Made by a program: the position numbers and the translations under genes
Origin: Prosthecomicrobium sp. N25
GTDB taxonomy: Bacteria > Pseudomonadota > Alphaproteobacteria > Rhizobiales > Ancalomicrobiaceae
Assembly (NCBI RefSeq): GCF_037203705.1
Contig: NZ_JBBCAT010000001.1
Coordinates: 2,081,418 to 2,145,417, forward strand
Reading direction: 5' to 3'
DNA: 64,000 bases
Notes under the pieces: generated by a model
What the model saw: only the letters and a program-made list of their open reading frames with translations
Told to the model about the DNA's origin: nothing
Databases searched by the model: none
In this document: one piece after another, positions 45,100 through 55,118 of the stretch
Layout: every line of letters begins with the position of its first letter
Position numbering within the stretch: position 1 is the stretch's first letter

Positions 45100-45987
45100 A
45101 TGGCCCTCAACAGCATGACCGGATTCGCCCGCGAGGACGGCGCCGCGGCCGGTCAGCGCTGGACCTGGGAGCTCCGGAGCGTCAACGGCAAGGGCCTGGA
45201 TGTCCGCCTGCGCCTGCCGCCCGGCCTGGAGCGGCTGGAAATCCCCGTGCGCGAACGCGCCGGAAAGCGGCTGACCCGGGGCAATTGCAGCTTCACCCTG
45301 ACGGTCCACCGCGACCAGGCCGGTGTGGGCCTGAAGATCAACGAGGCCGCGCTCGCCGCCGTGGTCGAGGCCATGAAGATGGTCGCCGCCCGCATCGACG
45401 CCGCCCCGCCGACCCTCGACGGCATCCTGGCCGTCAAGGGCGTTGTCGAGACCGCCGACCTGGAGGAGGACGAGGCCACGCGTACCGCCTTCGACGCCGC
45501 CGTGCTCGCCGGCCTCGACAAGGCCCTCGGCGGCCTCGCCACCGCCCGCGGCCGCGAGGGGCGGTCGATCGCCGATGTCCTCAACGGTCACATCGACACG
45601 ATCGAGCGCCTCGCCCGCGCCGCCGAGGCCTGCCCGGCGCGCAGGCCCGAGGCGATCCGCGACCGGCTCGCCGAGCAGGTGAGGGCGCTCCTCGACAGCG
45701 TCCCGTCGCTCGACCCGCAGCGGCTGCACCAGGAGGCCGTGCTGATCGCCACCCGCGCGGACATCCGCGAGGAGCTGGACCGCCTCTTCGCCCATGTCGA
45801 AGAGGGCCGCCGCCTCCTGCGCGACGGCGGTCCCGTCGGCCGCCGGCTCGACTTCCTCGCCCAGGAATTCAACCGCGAGGCCAACACGCTCTGCTCCAAG
45901 GCCAACGACCGGGAGCTGACCGCCATCGGCCTCGACCTCAAGACCGTGGTGGATCAGCTGCGCGAGCAGATCCAGAACATCGAGTGA
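45100..45987 (+). CDS. yicC: YicC/YloC family endoribonuclease
   Basis: 295 residues. MTGFAREDG at the start, [21 protein letters not shown], and the C-terminal [22 protein letters not shown] block are the conserved segments of the family, members of which are RNases or RNase adaptors. It precedes gmk by five bases, a widespread pairing (yicC-gmk), so the two are co-transcribed. Confidence 0.95.
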   Translation: MALNSMTGFAREDGAAAGQRWTWELRSVNGKGLDVRLRLPPGLERLEIPVRERAGKRLTRGNCSFTLTVHRDQAGVGLKINEAALAAVVEAMKMVAARIDAAPPTLDGILAVKGVVETADLEEDEATRTAFDAAVLAGLDKALGGLATARGREGRSIADVLNGHIDTIERLARAAEACPARRPEAIRDRLAEQVRALLDSVPSLDPQRLHQEAVLIATRADIREELDRLFAHVEEGRRLLRDGGPVGRRLDFLAQEFNREANTLCSKANDRELTAIGLDLKTVVDQLREQIQNIE

Positions 45988-45992
45988 CCCCC

Positions 45993-46658
45993 ATGCCCGC
46001 CGCCGAGACCTCCGCGAGCAACGGCCGCCAGCGCACTGAGATCGCGCGGCGCGGCGTGATGCTCGTGCTGTCCTCCCCCTCGGGGGCCGGCAAGGGCACC
46101 CTCTCGCGTCTCGTCCTCGACACCGACCGCGGCATCGACCTGTCCGTCTCGGTCACCACGCGCCAGCGCCGTCCGAGCGAGGTCAACGGCGTCCACTACC
46201 ACTTCATCTCGATTCCCGAGTTCGAGTCGCTGCGCGACCGCAACGGCCTCCTGGAATGGGCCGAGGTGCACGGCAACTACTACGGCACGCCGCTCGCGCC
46301 CGTGGAGAGGGCCATCGCGGCCGGCCGGGACGTCCTCTTCGACATCGACTGGCAGGGCGCCGCGCAACTCATCGATCGCATGCCCGACGACGTCGTCACC
46401 GTCTTCATCCTGCCGCCCAGCATGACCGAGCTGCGCCAGCGCCTGCAGCGCCGGGCCGAGGACGCGACCGACGTGATCGAGAAGCGGCTCAAGAATTCCC
46501 CGCGCGAGATCTCTGAGTGGAAGCGCTTCGACTACGTGATCGTCAACGACGACCTCGATGGCGCCTTCGCGGACGTGACCGCCATCCTGCGCGCCGAACG
46601 CCTGAAGCGGGCCCGCCGCACCGGCATCCCTGCTTTCGTCGAGACCTTGCTCGGCTGA
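45993..46658 (+). CDS. gmk: guanylate kinase
   Basis: 221 residues. It phosphorylates GMP to GDP and thus follows GuaA's product. P-loop SPSGAGKGT (28-36), the GMP-binding [19 protein letters not shown] and [15 protein letters not shown] blocks, and [12 protein letters not shown] are intact. A ~20-residue polar N-terminal extension precedes the kinase fold. In related genomes rsmA lies next; here two stress-protein genes and an alcohol dehydrogenase intervene. Confidence 0.97.
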   Translation: MPAAETSASNGRQRTEIARRGVMLVLSSPSGAGKGTLSRLVLDTDRGIDLSVSVTTRQRRPSEVNGVHYHFISIPEFESLRDRNGLLEWAEVHGNYYGTPLAPVERAIAAGRDVLFDIDWQGAAQLIDRMPDDVVTVFILPPSMTELRQRLQRRAEDATDVIEKRLKNSPREISEWKRFDYVIVNDDLDGAFADVTAILRAERLKRARRTGIPAFVETLLG

Positions 46659-46820
46659 GCCGGCGCGAGGCCGCCCGGCGCACGCGTCCCCGACCTCCGC
46701 TCGCCGGGACCCCCGACGAGGGGACACACCGCCACACCCCACGCGGCTGCCCGCGCTCTGCCGCAAGCGCCGGCCGCCGACACCGTCATGGACGGCTGCG
46801 GGGATCATCGAGGCCCCGGA

Positions 46821-46834
46821 TTGATCTTGATCAT
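46821..46834 (+). promoter_or_regulatory. FNR/FixK-type box upstream of the universal stress protein genes
   Basis: TTGATCTTGATCAT matches the anaerobox TTGAT-N4-ATCAA in nine of ten defined positions. It lies 107 bases before the ATG of the first usp gene, with AT-rich -10-like sequences (TATATG at 46848; CATTCT at ~46865) at the distance where FNR-family activators work. Low-oxygen induction of the two usp genes is inferred. Confidence 0.6.
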
Positions 46835-46941
46835 AGCCGTCCCCGCTATATGACGACAAGCTGACATTCTAGATGATGGTGGCTCCGCCCTGTGGGCCGG
46901 CCCATCCGTCGCGAAAAGAAGAACCGGGAGGAGTCGCTTCC

Positions 46942-47778
46942 ATGTCTACCGATCTATTGCTGGCCCTGTCGACCTACCCGGATCCGACCGGCGAGGCGGT
47001 CCTTCCGCTGGCGGTCGCGTTCGCCCGCCACCTGGACGCGGACGTCACGGCGCTCGCCTTGGAGGTCGACATCCCGGACGTGGAGAATCCCCTCGCGGTC
47101 GCGGTCCTCAAGGTCCGCGAACTGATCGAGTCCACTGAGCGGCGGAGCCATCAGTCCGCCGAAGCCTTGCTCGGGCGATGGGCCCGCCTTGCCGCGGAGG
47201 CGAACGTACGTCACGGGCTCCATCGAGTCCGGGCCGCGCCGGCCCGCATGGGCGAGACCGCCGTCCATTCGGCTCGGTTCCATCAGATGGTCGCGCTGCC
47301 GGTTGCGCCCGGCGATCCGGCCGAGCGGGGGCTCGCCGAAATCCTGGTCTTCGAGTCCGGCCGCCCGGTGGTCCTGCTGCCGGAGGGGCGCACCGTGGCG
47401 GGGGGCTTCGACCGGGTGGTGGTCGCGACGGATTTCGGCCGTGCGGCGACCCGAGCGCTGTTCGATGCCGATCCTCTCCTGAGGCGTGCCCGCATGGTCC
47501 ATGTCGTGACAGCCAGCGACGAGAAGGATGTCGGTCACGGCAACCGGGCGGCGCTCGCCGCCCATCTCGACCGCTGCGGCCTCCGGCACGAGTTCGGCGA
47601 GGTGGAGACCGGGGGGCGTCCGGTCGGGGAGGTGCTGCAGGACCATGCGATCGCGCTCGGCGCGGGGCTCCTCGTGATGGGTGCCTACGGCCATTCGCGC
47701 CTCCGACAGTTCGTGCTAGGCGGTGCGACCGCCACGGTTCTGCACGACCTGCGCCTGCCCGTGCTCATGTCGCATTGA
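46942..47778 (+). CDS. universal stress protein (UspA family), tandem-domain type
   Basis: 278 residues, about twice a single Usp domain. The C-terminal domain has the nucleotide-binding pattern G-2x-G-9x-G-[ST] as MGAYGHSRLRQFVLGGATATVL; the N-terminal half (LLLALSTYPDPTGEAVLPLAVAFARHLDADVTALALEV) is a more diverged Usp fold without that motif. A strong GGGAGGAG ribosome site precedes ATG 46942. The second usp gene follows 30 bases downstream. An FNR/FixK box at 46821 suggests expression under low oxygen. Confidence 0.88.
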   Translation: MSTDLLLALSTYPDPTGEAVLPLAVAFARHLDADVTALALEVDIPDVENPLAVAVLKVRELIESTERRSHQSAEALLGRWARLAAEANVRHGLHRVRAAPARMGETAVHSARFHQMVALPVAPGDPAERGLAEILVFESGRPVVLLPEGRTVAGGFDRVVVATDFGRAATRALFDADPLLRRARMVHVVTASDEKDVGHGNRAALAAHLDRCGLRHEFGEVETGGRPVGEVLQDHAIALGAGLLVMGAYGHSRLRQFVLGGATATVLHDLRLPVLMSH

Positions 47779-47808
47779 TCGATCCCACCCCAGCCGCGGA
47801 GCCGTCAC

Positions 47809-48624
47809 ATGTTTGCGGAGTTCCTCGTCCATACACCGGCCGACGCCGAGCCTCCCGTCACGCCGGCCTTCCGGTATGCCTTGGGAGCCGCTTCGGCCTT
47901 CGGAGCCCACCTGACCGCCCTCGTCTACCAGATCGACGTCGAGACGCCGGTCGCACTGCGGGACAGGCCGCCGTCGCCTCGCACCGAGGAGGAGCATACC
48001 GCTGTCACCGCAAGCGCCCTGACGGCGGCGGCGGAGCGGGCGGGGGTCCCCCTCGAGGTCGTGACCGACCGGTCCTACGCCTACGGGGTCGGCGAGACCC
48101 TGGCCGACTTCGCCCACCTGCGCGACGTCACGATCCTCGACCACGACCCTCGGCCGGGCCCCGGTTCACGCCTGCTCGCCCAGGCGGCTCTCTTCGATTC
48201 GGGCCGGCCCGTGATCCTGGTGCCCCCCACGGTGTCGTCCTTCGCCATGCGCACCGTCCTGATCGCCTGGGACTCGAGCAGGGCTTCGGTGCGGGCGGTG
48301 CACGACGCCATGCCGTTCCTGCAACGGGCCGAGCGCGTGGTGGTCACGCGCGTCACCGACGACGGCTATCTGCGGCAGGGACATTCCGGCCTCGAACTCT
48401 GCCGCCATCTCGCGCGGCACGGGGTCACCGCGGAGTTCAACCCGGTCGATCGCGGCTCTGCCTCCGTCTCGGAGGCCCTCGCGGGCGCGGCGGGCCTGCT
48501 CGCCGTCGACCTGCTGGTCATGGGCGGCGCGGTCCATTCCCGCATCCACGACCTCCTCTTCGGCAGCGTGACACGCCGCGTTCTCGAGGGGGACATCGGC
48601 GTCCCGGTGCTGCTGTCGAATTGA
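47809..48624 (+). CDS. universal stress protein (UspA family), second copy
   Basis: 271 residues, again two Usp-like halves and clearly paralogous in layout to the preceding gene but diverged in sequence (VHTPADAEPPVTPAFRYALG...; C-terminal MGGAVHSRIHDLLFGSVTRRVLEG). The ATP-binding glycines are partly altered, with V-H in place of Y-G-H, so nucleotide binding is uncertain. Thirty bases after the first usp gene, likely the same transcript. It converges with the alcohol dehydrogenase gene, 13 bases apart. Confidence 0.85.
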   Translation: MFAEFLVHTPADAEPPVTPAFRYALGAASAFGAHLTALVYQIDVETPVALRDRPPSPRTEEEHTAVTASALTAAAERAGVPLEVVTDRSYAYGVGETLADFAHLRDVTILDHDPRPGPGSRLLAQAALFDSGRPVILVPPTVSSFAMRTVLIAWDSSRASVRAVHDAMPFLQRAERVVVTRVTDDGYLRQGHSGLELCRHLARHGVTAEFNPVDRGSASVSEALAGAAGLLAVDLLVMGGAVHSRIHDLLFGSVTRRVLEGDIGVPVLLSN

Positions 48625-48637
48625 GCCGGCTCGGCCG

Positions 48638-49687
48638 TCAGGGCGTCAGCACGACGCGTCCCATGACACGTCCGGCCCTCAGGTCGTCGAGCGCCGCATT
48701 GGCGGCCTCGAGGGGCCGCGTCTCGATCGGCAGGGGCGGGACCTTGCCGCCCCGGACGAGTTCGATCATCTCGTGCGCCTCGTCGAGGCGGCCCACGTAG
48801 CTGCCCTCGATCGCGATGGCGCGCATGGGCAGGAAGGGCAGGGGCATCGAGAAGGAGCCGCCGATCAGCCCCGCCACCACCACCTTGCCCCCCTTGCGCA
48901 GCGCACCCTGCGCGAAGGCGAAGCTCGACTCGGCGCCGGCGAAGTCCACCGCGCCCCAGACCCCGCCCGTTGCCTTCATGAAGGCGCGCCGCGCCTCCGC
49001 GTCCGTCGGGTCCCAGGCCGAAGCCGCGCCGGCCGCGAGGGCCGCCTCGCGCTTGGCCGCCGACACGTCCGCCACCACGGGCGCGTGCGGGAAGAGGGTG
49101 CGCGCGAAGGCGAGCCCCATCATGCCGACACCGCCGAGGCCGACGATCAGCACCGGCCCGCGCTCGGCCAGCGCGCCGAGGCGCTTCAGCGCCGAATAGG
49201 CGGTCAGCCCGGAGCACATCAGGCTGCCGGCCCGCTCCTCGGCGATTCCCGCCGCCTCGACCAGGTAGCGCGGGTGCGGCACCACGAGGTGCGTGGCGTA
49301 GCCGCCGTCGACCTGGATGCCGATCTGTCGCGGCCGGGCGCAGATCTGCTCGTCCCCCGCCCGGCAGGTCTCGCAATGCCCGCAGCCGATCCAGGGATAG
49401 ACGACCCGCCGCGCCCCGACCGCCACGAGGCCGGCCGCCTCCGGCCCGACCGCCTCGACCTCGCCCTCGATCTCGTGTCCGAGCGTGAAGGGCAACTCCC
49501 GCCCGGCGCGCACGTCGAGCGTCTTGCCGCCGCCGAGGTCGAAATGGCCCTCGAGCAGGTGCAGGTCCGAATGGCAGACGCCGCAGTGGCGGACGCGGAG
49601 CAGGACCTCGCTGCCGCGCGGTTCCGGGGTCGGCTCCACCGCCTCGCAGAGCGGTTGGCCGTAGTCGACGATGGCCTGGCGTTTCAT
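48638..49687 (-). CDS. zinc-dependent alcohol dehydrogenase
   Basis: 349 residues. Medium-chain dehydrogenase: catalytic zinc site C35 in RHCGVCHSD and H71 in GHEIEGEV; structural zinc C102, C105, C108 and C116 (GCGHCETCRAGDEQIC); NAD(P) site GLGGVGMMG. It interconverts an alcohol and an aldehyde; the substrate is not specified by sequence. It lies 58 bases downstream of rsmA on the same strand and converges with the usp pair, suggesting an insertion of a stress/fermentation segment between gmk and rsmA. Confidence 0.92.
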   Translation of the reverse strand: MKRQAIVDYGQPLCEAVEPTPEPRGSEVLLRVRHCGVCHSDLHLLEGHFDLGGGKTLDVRAGRELPFTLGHEIEGEVEAVGPEAAGLVAVGARRVVYPWIGCGHCETCRAGDEQICARPRQIGIQVDGGYATHLVVPHPRYLVEAAGIAEERAGSLMCSGLTAYSALKRLGALAERGPVLIVGLGGVGMMGLAFARTLFPHAPVVADVSAAKREAALAAGAASAWDPTDAEARRAFMKATGGVWGAVDFAGAESSFAFAQGALRKGGKVVVAGLIGGSFSMPLPFLPMRAIAIEGSYVGRLDEAHEMIELVRGGKVPPLPIETRPLEAANAALDDLRAGRVMGRVVLTP

Positions 49688-49745
49688 GGCCGCGAGCCTA
49701 TCAAGCCCGGACGAGCCCCCGCAATGGGGAGAGGCCCCGGATGGC

Positions 49746-50585
49746 TCAGGCGCCCTGCAGTGCGTTGGCCAGCGCCACGAAGCCCGGGATGCCGATCTCC
49801 TCCGCCCGCCGGGTCGGGTCGATGCCCGCCCGCGCCAGCAAGGCCTCGCTGTCGGGCGTCACGCCCCGCAGGCTCGAACGCAGCATCTTGCGCCGCTGCC
49901 CGAAGGCCGCCGCGACGACCCGCTCCAGCGCCTCCGGCGGGCAGGGCAGGGGCGCGGGCCGGGGCACCAGGTGGACCACCGACGAGGTCACCTTGGGCGG
50001 CGGCACGAAGGCCTTCGGGCTCACGTCGAAGGCGATCCGGGCCTCGGTGCGCCAGCCGGCGAGCACCCCGAGGCGCCCGTAGGCGTCGGAGCTCTCGTCC
50101 GCCACGATCCGCTCCGCCACCTCGCGCTGGAACATCAGGGTCGCGCTCGTCCACCATGGCGGCCAGGGCTCCGTCTTCAGCCAGCCGACCAGGAGCGCGG
50201 TTCCGACGTTGTAGGGGAGGTTGGCGACGATGCGCGCCGGCCCGCCCGCGAGCGCCGCGAAGTCGACCGTCAGCGCGTCCGCCGAGACGACCTCGAGCCG
50301 CCCCGGATAATGGGCCTGGATCTCCGCCAGCGCGCCGAGGCACCGCTCGTCCCGCTCGATCGCCACCACCCGGCCCGCGCCGGCGGCCAGGAGCGCGCGC
50401 GTGAGCCCGCCCGGCCCTGGGCCGACCTCGACGACGGTCGCGCCCGCGAGGTCGCCGGCCGTGCGCGCGATCCGGGAGGTGAGATTGAGGTCGAGCAGGA
50501 AGTTCTGGCCGAGCGACTTGCGGGCGTCGAGGCCGAAGCGGGCGATGACGTCCCGCAGAGGCGGCAGCTCGTCGATCTGCGCCAT
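49746..50585 (-). CDS. rsmA: 16S rRNA dimethyladenosine transferase
   Basis: 279 residues. It dimethylates two adjacent adenosines near the 3' end of 16S rRNA. SAM motif [16 protein letters not shown], the catalytic NLPYNVGT block and the start [16 protein letters not shown] are intact. It follows pdxA by 13 bases, in the conserved order lptF-lptG-lptD-surA-pdxA-rsmA. Confidence 0.97.
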   Translation of the reverse strand: MAQIDELPPLRDVIARFGLDARKSLGQNFLLDLNLTSRIARTAGDLAGATVVEVGPGPGGLTRALLAAGAGRVVAIERDERCLGALAEIQAHYPGRLEVVSADALTVDFAALAGGPARIVANLPYNVGTALLVGWLKTEPWPPWWTSATLMFQREVAERIVADESSDAYGRLGVLAGWRTEARIAFDVSPKAFVPPPKVTSSVVHLVPRPAPLPCPPEALERVVAAAFGQRRKMLRSSLRGVTPDSEALLARAGIDPTRRAEEIGIPGFVALANALQGA

Positions 50586-50598
50586 CGCGCCGGCCCGC

Positions 50599-51624
50599 TC
50601 AGGCGTGGCCGGCCGCGAGCCGGCCCGCCAGCCGGATCGCCGCCATCAGGCTGTCCGGCCGCGCCACGCCCTGGCCGGCGATGTCGAGCGCCGTCCCGTG
50701 GTCAGGCGAGGTGCGCACGAAGGGCAGGCCGAGCGTCACGTTCACGGTCTCGTCGAACGCGATGGTCTTGACCGGGATGAGCGCCTGGTCGTGGGTCATC
50801 AGGAGCGCCGCGTCGTAGGTGGCGCGCGCCCGCGGATGGAACATGGTGTCGGACGGCAGCGGCCCGCGCGCGTCGATCCCCTCAGCCACGAGCGCCGCCA
50901 CGGCGGGCGCCACGACCGCGTCGTCCTCGCTCCCCATGGTGCCGTTCTCGCCCGCATGCGGATTGAGCCCGCCGATGGCGAGCCGGGGCCTTGCGATGCC
51001 GAAGCGGGCCGTCAGGTCGCGGGCGACGATCCGTGCCGTCTCCACGATGAGCGCCTGCGTCAGGAGCCCCGGCACGGCCGCTAGCGCCACGTGCACGGTG
51101 ACCGGCACCGTCCGGAGTTCCGGCCCCGCGAGCATCATCACCGGGTGCCACGCCCCGTCCGGCCCCGGTCCCTTCCCGAAGGCACGGGCGAGCTCGCCGA
51201 GGAATTCGGTGTGGCCGGGAAAGCGGAAGCCGGCGCCGTAGAGCGCGTGCTTGTTGATCGGGTTGGTGACCACGGCCGCCGCCCGGCCCGCGCGGACATC
51301 GTCGACCGCCCGCTCGATCGCGGCGATGACGGCCGGCGCGTCGCCGGGCACGAGCCGCCCCGGCTCCGCCGCGACCGGCAGGCCGAGGTCGACGACCGGC
51401 AGCGCCCGGGCGAACACCTCGACCGCCCCGGCCGGGCTGGTCGCCTCCACCGGCACGTCGAGGCCGAGGAGCGCGGCTCGCCGCCTCGCGGCCTCCGGAT
51501 CGCCGAGGAGATAGAACGGCGGGAGCCCGTCGTGCGCCGCCCAGGCTGCCAGTGTGATGTCGAGGCCGATGCCGCCCGGCTCGCCCATGGTGAGCGCCAG
51601 CGGCAGGGGAGCGCCGGGGCTCAT
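50599..51624 (-). CDS. pdxA: 4-hydroxythreonine-4-phosphate dehydrogenase
   Basis: 341 residues. Step of DXP-dependent pyridoxal phosphate synthesis. The [11 protein letters not shown] start, the NPINKHAL loop, [10 protein letters not shown], and the metal-binding [14 protein letters not shown] and [10 protein letters not shown] segments are present. Its ATG overlaps the stop of the SurA-like gene (ATGA, 51624-51621), so translation is coupled. Confidence 0.97.
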   Translation of the reverse strand: MSPGAPLPLALTMGEPGGIGLDITLAAWAAHDGLPPFYLLGDPEAARRRAALLGLDVPVEATSPAGAVEVFARALPVVDLGLPVAAEPGRLVPGDAPAVIAAIERAVDDVRAGRAAAVVTNPINKHALYGAGFRFPGHTEFLGELARAFGKGPGPDGAWHPVMMLAGPELRTVPVTVHVALAAVPGLLTQALIVETARIVARDLTARFGIARPRLAIGGLNPHAGENGTMGSEDDAVVAPAVAALVAEGIDARGPLPSDTMFHPRARATYDAALLMTHDQALIPVKTIAFDETVNVTLGLPFVRTSPDHGTALDIAGQGVARPDSLMAAIRLAGRLAAGHA

Positions 51625-52574
51625 TTGTAGTCGATCACCGCGATGCGGCGCAGCTCGCTGATATACTGGCGCGCCAGGAGCTGGCCCTCCTGCTCGCGCA
51701 GGTCGTTCTCGACCTTGCCGCGGTCCTGGATGTCGGTCTGTACCTCGCGCTTCTCGCAGACGGCCAGCAGTTCGACCCCCGCGCCCCCCGCCTGCGGCTT
51801 GGTCGCCTTGCCCACGGGCGTTTCCGTGAGCGGCTTGCGGAAGCCCTCCGGCAGTTCCTCGGCGGTGCGCCGCCCGACGTTCTTGATGACGACCTCCTTG
51901 TAGGAGCGCGCCAGCTCGTTGAGCCCGTCGCAGCCGTTGAGCCGCGCCCGGAAGGCCTCGGCCTCCTTGAGCCGCGCCGCCGCGCCGCCCGGGGTCGACT
52001 TGGCGACCACGAAGGTGATCTGGGAGATCAGGAACTCGTCCGTCTTGGTGGGCTTCACCAGGTCGGCGCGGTTCGCGCCCTTCTTCTCGAGGGCGGCGAT
52101 GATCTGGCTGTCCGTGATGGTGACGGACTTGGAGAAGCGGTTCAGCACGAGCTGCTGCCAGGTGAGCTGTCCTCGCAGGCGCGCCCTCAGCGTGCGGGCG
52201 TCGATCCCCTGCTGGGCGAGGGCCTGGCCGAGCTGGGAAGGCGCCAGCTTCACCCGCTCAGCGATCCCCGCGAAGGCGGCGTCGACCTGCGCTTCCGTGA
52301 TCGTGACCTTGACGCGCTTCGCCTCGGCGGCCTTCAGCTTCTCGTCGATCAGCTCCTCCATGGCCTGCTTCTGCAGGGCCGGGCCGGAGAGTTCCTTGGC
52401 GACGAGCCGGAGGAAGCGGGCGCGCTGGTTGATCTCGTTGGAGGTGATCGGCTCGCCGTTGACGACGACCTTGATCGCCGTCTGCGCGCTCGCCGGACGG
52501 GTTCCCGGCCCGGCTACCGCGAGGAGCGCCAGGACCGCGGTTGCGGCGAGGATCGCGGGTCGACGGATGGGCAT
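51621..52574 (-). CDS. SurA-like periplasmic chaperone/peptidyl-prolyl isomerase
   Basis: 317 residues. A Sec signal peptide ([17 protein letters not shown]...ASA) is followed by a SurA N-terminal domain ([38 protein letters not shown]) and a shortened, diverged parvulin-like domain ([11 protein letters not shown]...), with E. coli's second rotamase domain missing. It probably guides outer-membrane proteins, including LptD encoded just upstream, to the Bam complex. ATG 52574 follows GGGAGG; the open frame upstream is Pro/Arg-rich and unlikely. Short SurA versions in this operon are usual in Alphaproteobacteria. Confidence 0.9.
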   Translation of the reverse strand: MPIRRPAILAATAVLALLAVAGPGTRPASAQTAIKVVVNGEPITSNEINQRARFLRLVAKELSGPALQKQAMEELIDEKLKAAEAKRVKVTITEAQVDAAFAGIAERVKLAPSQLGQALAQQGIDARTLRARLRGQLTWQQLVLNRFSKSVTITDSQIIAALEKKGANRADLVKPTKTDEFLISQITFVVAKSTPGGAAARLKEAEAFRARLNGCDGLNELARSYKEVVIKNVGRRTAEELPEGFRKPLTETPVGKATKPQAGGAGVELLAVCEKREVQTDIQDRGKVENDLREQEGQLLARQYISELRRIAVIDYK

Positions 52575-52653
52575 GCGGATCGAACCTCCCTGGTGCCGGC
52601 CGCGGGGCCGGCCGGCCCGTCCTATCGGGGACGGACATGGCGAAACCGTGTTG

Positions 52654-55116
52654 TCAGCGGACGAGATTGTTGGAGATGGCGCCATCGCCGAGCGTTCTCA
52701 GCCCGAAGCGGAAGTAGACCACCCGATCGGTCAGGATGCGGGTCCCCCGGCTCTTCGTCAGCGCCCGGTCCGTGTCCTCAGTGTAGGCGACGGACGAGGA
52801 GAACTGGTCGTTGTCGAAGCCGAGCCCGACCGTGTTGTTGACCACGAACGAGTTGTGGATGTCGTAACGGATGCTGCCGAAGGCGCGCCAGTTCTCGCCG
52901 AGCCGCATGTTCAGCGCGCTCTGCAGTTCCGACCGCTCCGGTTCGACGAGGCTGTCATACTTGGTCGGCAGCAGCTTGTAGAGGTAGTCCGGCGTCCTGA
53001 GATAGGCGTAGACCACCGAGGCCGTGATCGGCCCGGCGAAACCGGTGGCCTGCAGCTCGGCGCGGTTGATCGTCATGTCGCGGTCGTCGAACCGGGCGCT
53101 GGCGCCGAAGCGCAACCCGCGGCCGGTGTCGAGGAGGACGCTCGTCACGTAGTCCGAACTGGTGCTGTCGAGGCCGGACCCGTAGGCGGTCAGGGGCCGC
53201 GGATTCATCAGCACGAACTTGGCGAAGCGCGGGTCCGCGAAGGAGTTCACGCCGGCGATCTGGTAGGACTGCCCGAACAGTGCCGAGACCGACCCGCCGC
53301 CATTGGCCTGGAAGGTGTAGCGCATGCCGGCGTTCGCCCGCGTGCCGCCCTCGGCCCGGTCGAAGCCGGAGAACTTGTCCATGTCGAACAGGTTGGTCGC
53401 GTCGAACACGAGGCTCTGCGCGTCCTCGTTCGGCAGATGCCCGACATAGCGCTCCGACGGCCGCGTGATCAGCTGCAGGATCGGCTCCAGGACATGGCTG
53501 CCCATCAGGCTCGAGCCGATCCAGGGATAGCGGTACTCGATGCCGGCCATCGGGGTCACCCGCGCCAGTACCCCGTCGGACACCCAGCCGACGTTGTTGT
53601 TGGTGTTGGAATTGAAGAAGATGTCGCCGCGCAAGCCGAGCATCGGCGTGAACACCTGCCCGAAGCTGTCGATGAACTGCCGCCGCCACTGCGCGTCGAC
53701 CGAGAAGCGGCTGTAGTTGCCCTGCAGACCATAGACCTGCCGGGCCAGGTCGACGTCCGTCTTCAGCCGGCTGAGGCTCGTGAAGTTGGCGTGCGCGGAA
53801 AGTTCGCCGCCGAGGACGGGATCCGGGTGGTAGTAGTCGTAGTCGATCACCGGATGGACGACGGGCTGCTTCAACTGCAGCCCCTTGCCGACGCCCTGGG
53901 GCTTGGTCGGGTCGTCGTCCTCGAAGATCTGGAACTGGTAGACGCGCATGTCGAACCAGTTCCGCTCACCCTGGCCGGTGAGGTAGACGGTCGACGTGGC
54001 CTCCTGACGGTCCTTTGGATAGAGCCGGTAGTCCTGGATGAACTTCCGGTCCGACATCAGGACGCCGTCCCAGCCCCACTTCCACTGCTCGTTGATGTTG
54101 AACTCGCCCTTCGTGAAGATGGCGCCGCGCCAGACCCGGTCGCCGCTCGTGCCGAAGAACACGTCCGGGTTCTGCTGGTTGATGCCGACGGCCCGGAACG
54201 ACCAGCCGCCGGTCTCCATCCGGTGCCGCACCTCGACGTCGCCGAGGAGGCCCTGCCGGGACAGCAGCACCGGCGAGAAGGTGACGTCCCAGTTCGCCGC
54301 CGGGGCCCAGAAGAAGGGCACCTGCGCGCCGAAGCCGAGCTGGTTTGAGGCGATGAAGCCGGGCGCCAGGAAGCCGGTCTTGCGGGTCACCGTCGGGTCG
54401 GGATGCTTGAAGTAGGGCACGTAGGCGATCGGCACGCCGAGGAACTCGAGCCGCGCGTCCTCGTAGCTGATCGTCCGCTCCTGCTGGTCGTGGATGATCT
54501 TGGCCGCCCGGATCTCCCAGAAGGGCGGCCGGCCCGGGTCGGCCTCGCACAGCTGGCAGGCGTTGTAGGCGCCGTTCTCGAAGACCGTGACGTTGCCTTC
54601 CCGCCGCGTGGCGCTCTCCGCAGAGAAGCGTGACCGCTCCGTGGTCGACACGCTGAGCGCCTGGACGAAGCCCTCCCGGAAGTTCTCCGTCACGTCCATC
54701 CGGGCCGCCGTGACGACATTCCCGCCCGGCTCCACGAGCCGCGCGTCACCCTCCGCGACGACCCGCTTGGCCTTGCGCAGGAACGTCACCTTGGCCGCCG
54801 ACAGCGTGTATCCGTTGTAGCGGATCTGGACCTTGCCGAGCGCCGTGACCGTCTGGCCGTCGTTGTCGTAGACGACCTGGTCCGCTTCCAGGACCATCGG
54901 CGTCTGCTGCCCTCCGCGCGGCTTGGCGAGCTTGGCCAAGAGCGGGTCGGTCTGCGCCAGGGCGGTGGTGGGAGCGGCGGCCGCGACCGCTGCGAGGAGG
55001 CCGGCGATGAGCCTGGCCCGGGTTCGGAGGACGGCGCCGGGAACGCAAATCCCCGTCCGCGGAGTCGCAGACCTCCGCGCCGACGGCTGGCCACTCAAGG
55101 GGACGCGGCGGGCCAT
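52654..55116 (-). CDS. lptD: LPS assembly outer-membrane protein LptD
   Basis: 820 residues. A signal peptide (LIAGLLAAVAAAAPTTALAQ) precedes an N-terminal OstA beta-jellyroll (VLEADQVVYDNDGQTVTALG...) and a long C-terminal beta-barrel (VPYFKHPDPTVTRKTGFLAPG, RFGLRTLGDGAISNNLVR). It inserts lipopolysaccharide in the outer leaflet. Paired cysteines ACQLCEA near the jellyroll fit the disulfide known to matter in LptD. ATG 55116 begins two bases from the lptG stop. A start further upstream would overlap lptG. Confidence 0.95.
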   Translation of the reverse strand: MARRVPLSGQPSARRSATPRTGICVPGAVLRTRARLIAGLLAAVAAAAPTTALAQTDPLLAKLAKPRGGQQTPMVLEADQVVYDNDGQTVTALGKVQIRYNGYTLSAAKVTFLRKAKRVVAEGDARLVEPGGNVVTAARMDVTENFREGFVQALSVSTTERSRFSAESATRREGNVTVFENGAYNACQLCEADPGRPPFWEIRAAKIIHDQQERTISYEDARLEFLGVPIAYVPYFKHPDPTVTRKTGFLAPGFIASNQLGFGAQVPFFWAPAANWDVTFSPVLLSRQGLLGDVEVRHRMETGGWSFRAVGINQQNPDVFFGTSGDRVWRGAIFTKGEFNINEQWKWGWDGVLMSDRKFIQDYRLYPKDRQEATSTVYLTGQGERNWFDMRVYQFQIFEDDDPTKPQGVGKGLQLKQPVVHPVIDYDYYHPDPVLGGELSAHANFTSLSRLKTDVDLARQVYGLQGNYSRFSVDAQWRRQFIDSFGQVFTPMLGLRGDIFFNSNTNNNVGWVSDGVLARVTPMAGIEYRYPWIGSSLMGSHVLEPILQLITRPSERYVGHLPNEDAQSLVFDATNLFDMDKFSGFDRAEGGTRANAGMRYTFQANGGGSVSALFGQSYQIAGVNSFADPRFAKFVLMNPRPLTAYGSGLDSTSSDYVTSVLLDTGRGLRFGASARFDDRDMTINRAELQATGFAGPITASVVYAYLRTPDYLYKLLPTKYDSLVEPERSELQSALNMRLGENWRAFGSIRYDIHNSFVVNNTVGLGFDNDQFSSSVAYTEDTDRALTKSRGTRILTDRVVYFRFGLRTLGDGAISNNLVR

Positions 55117-55118
55117 GC

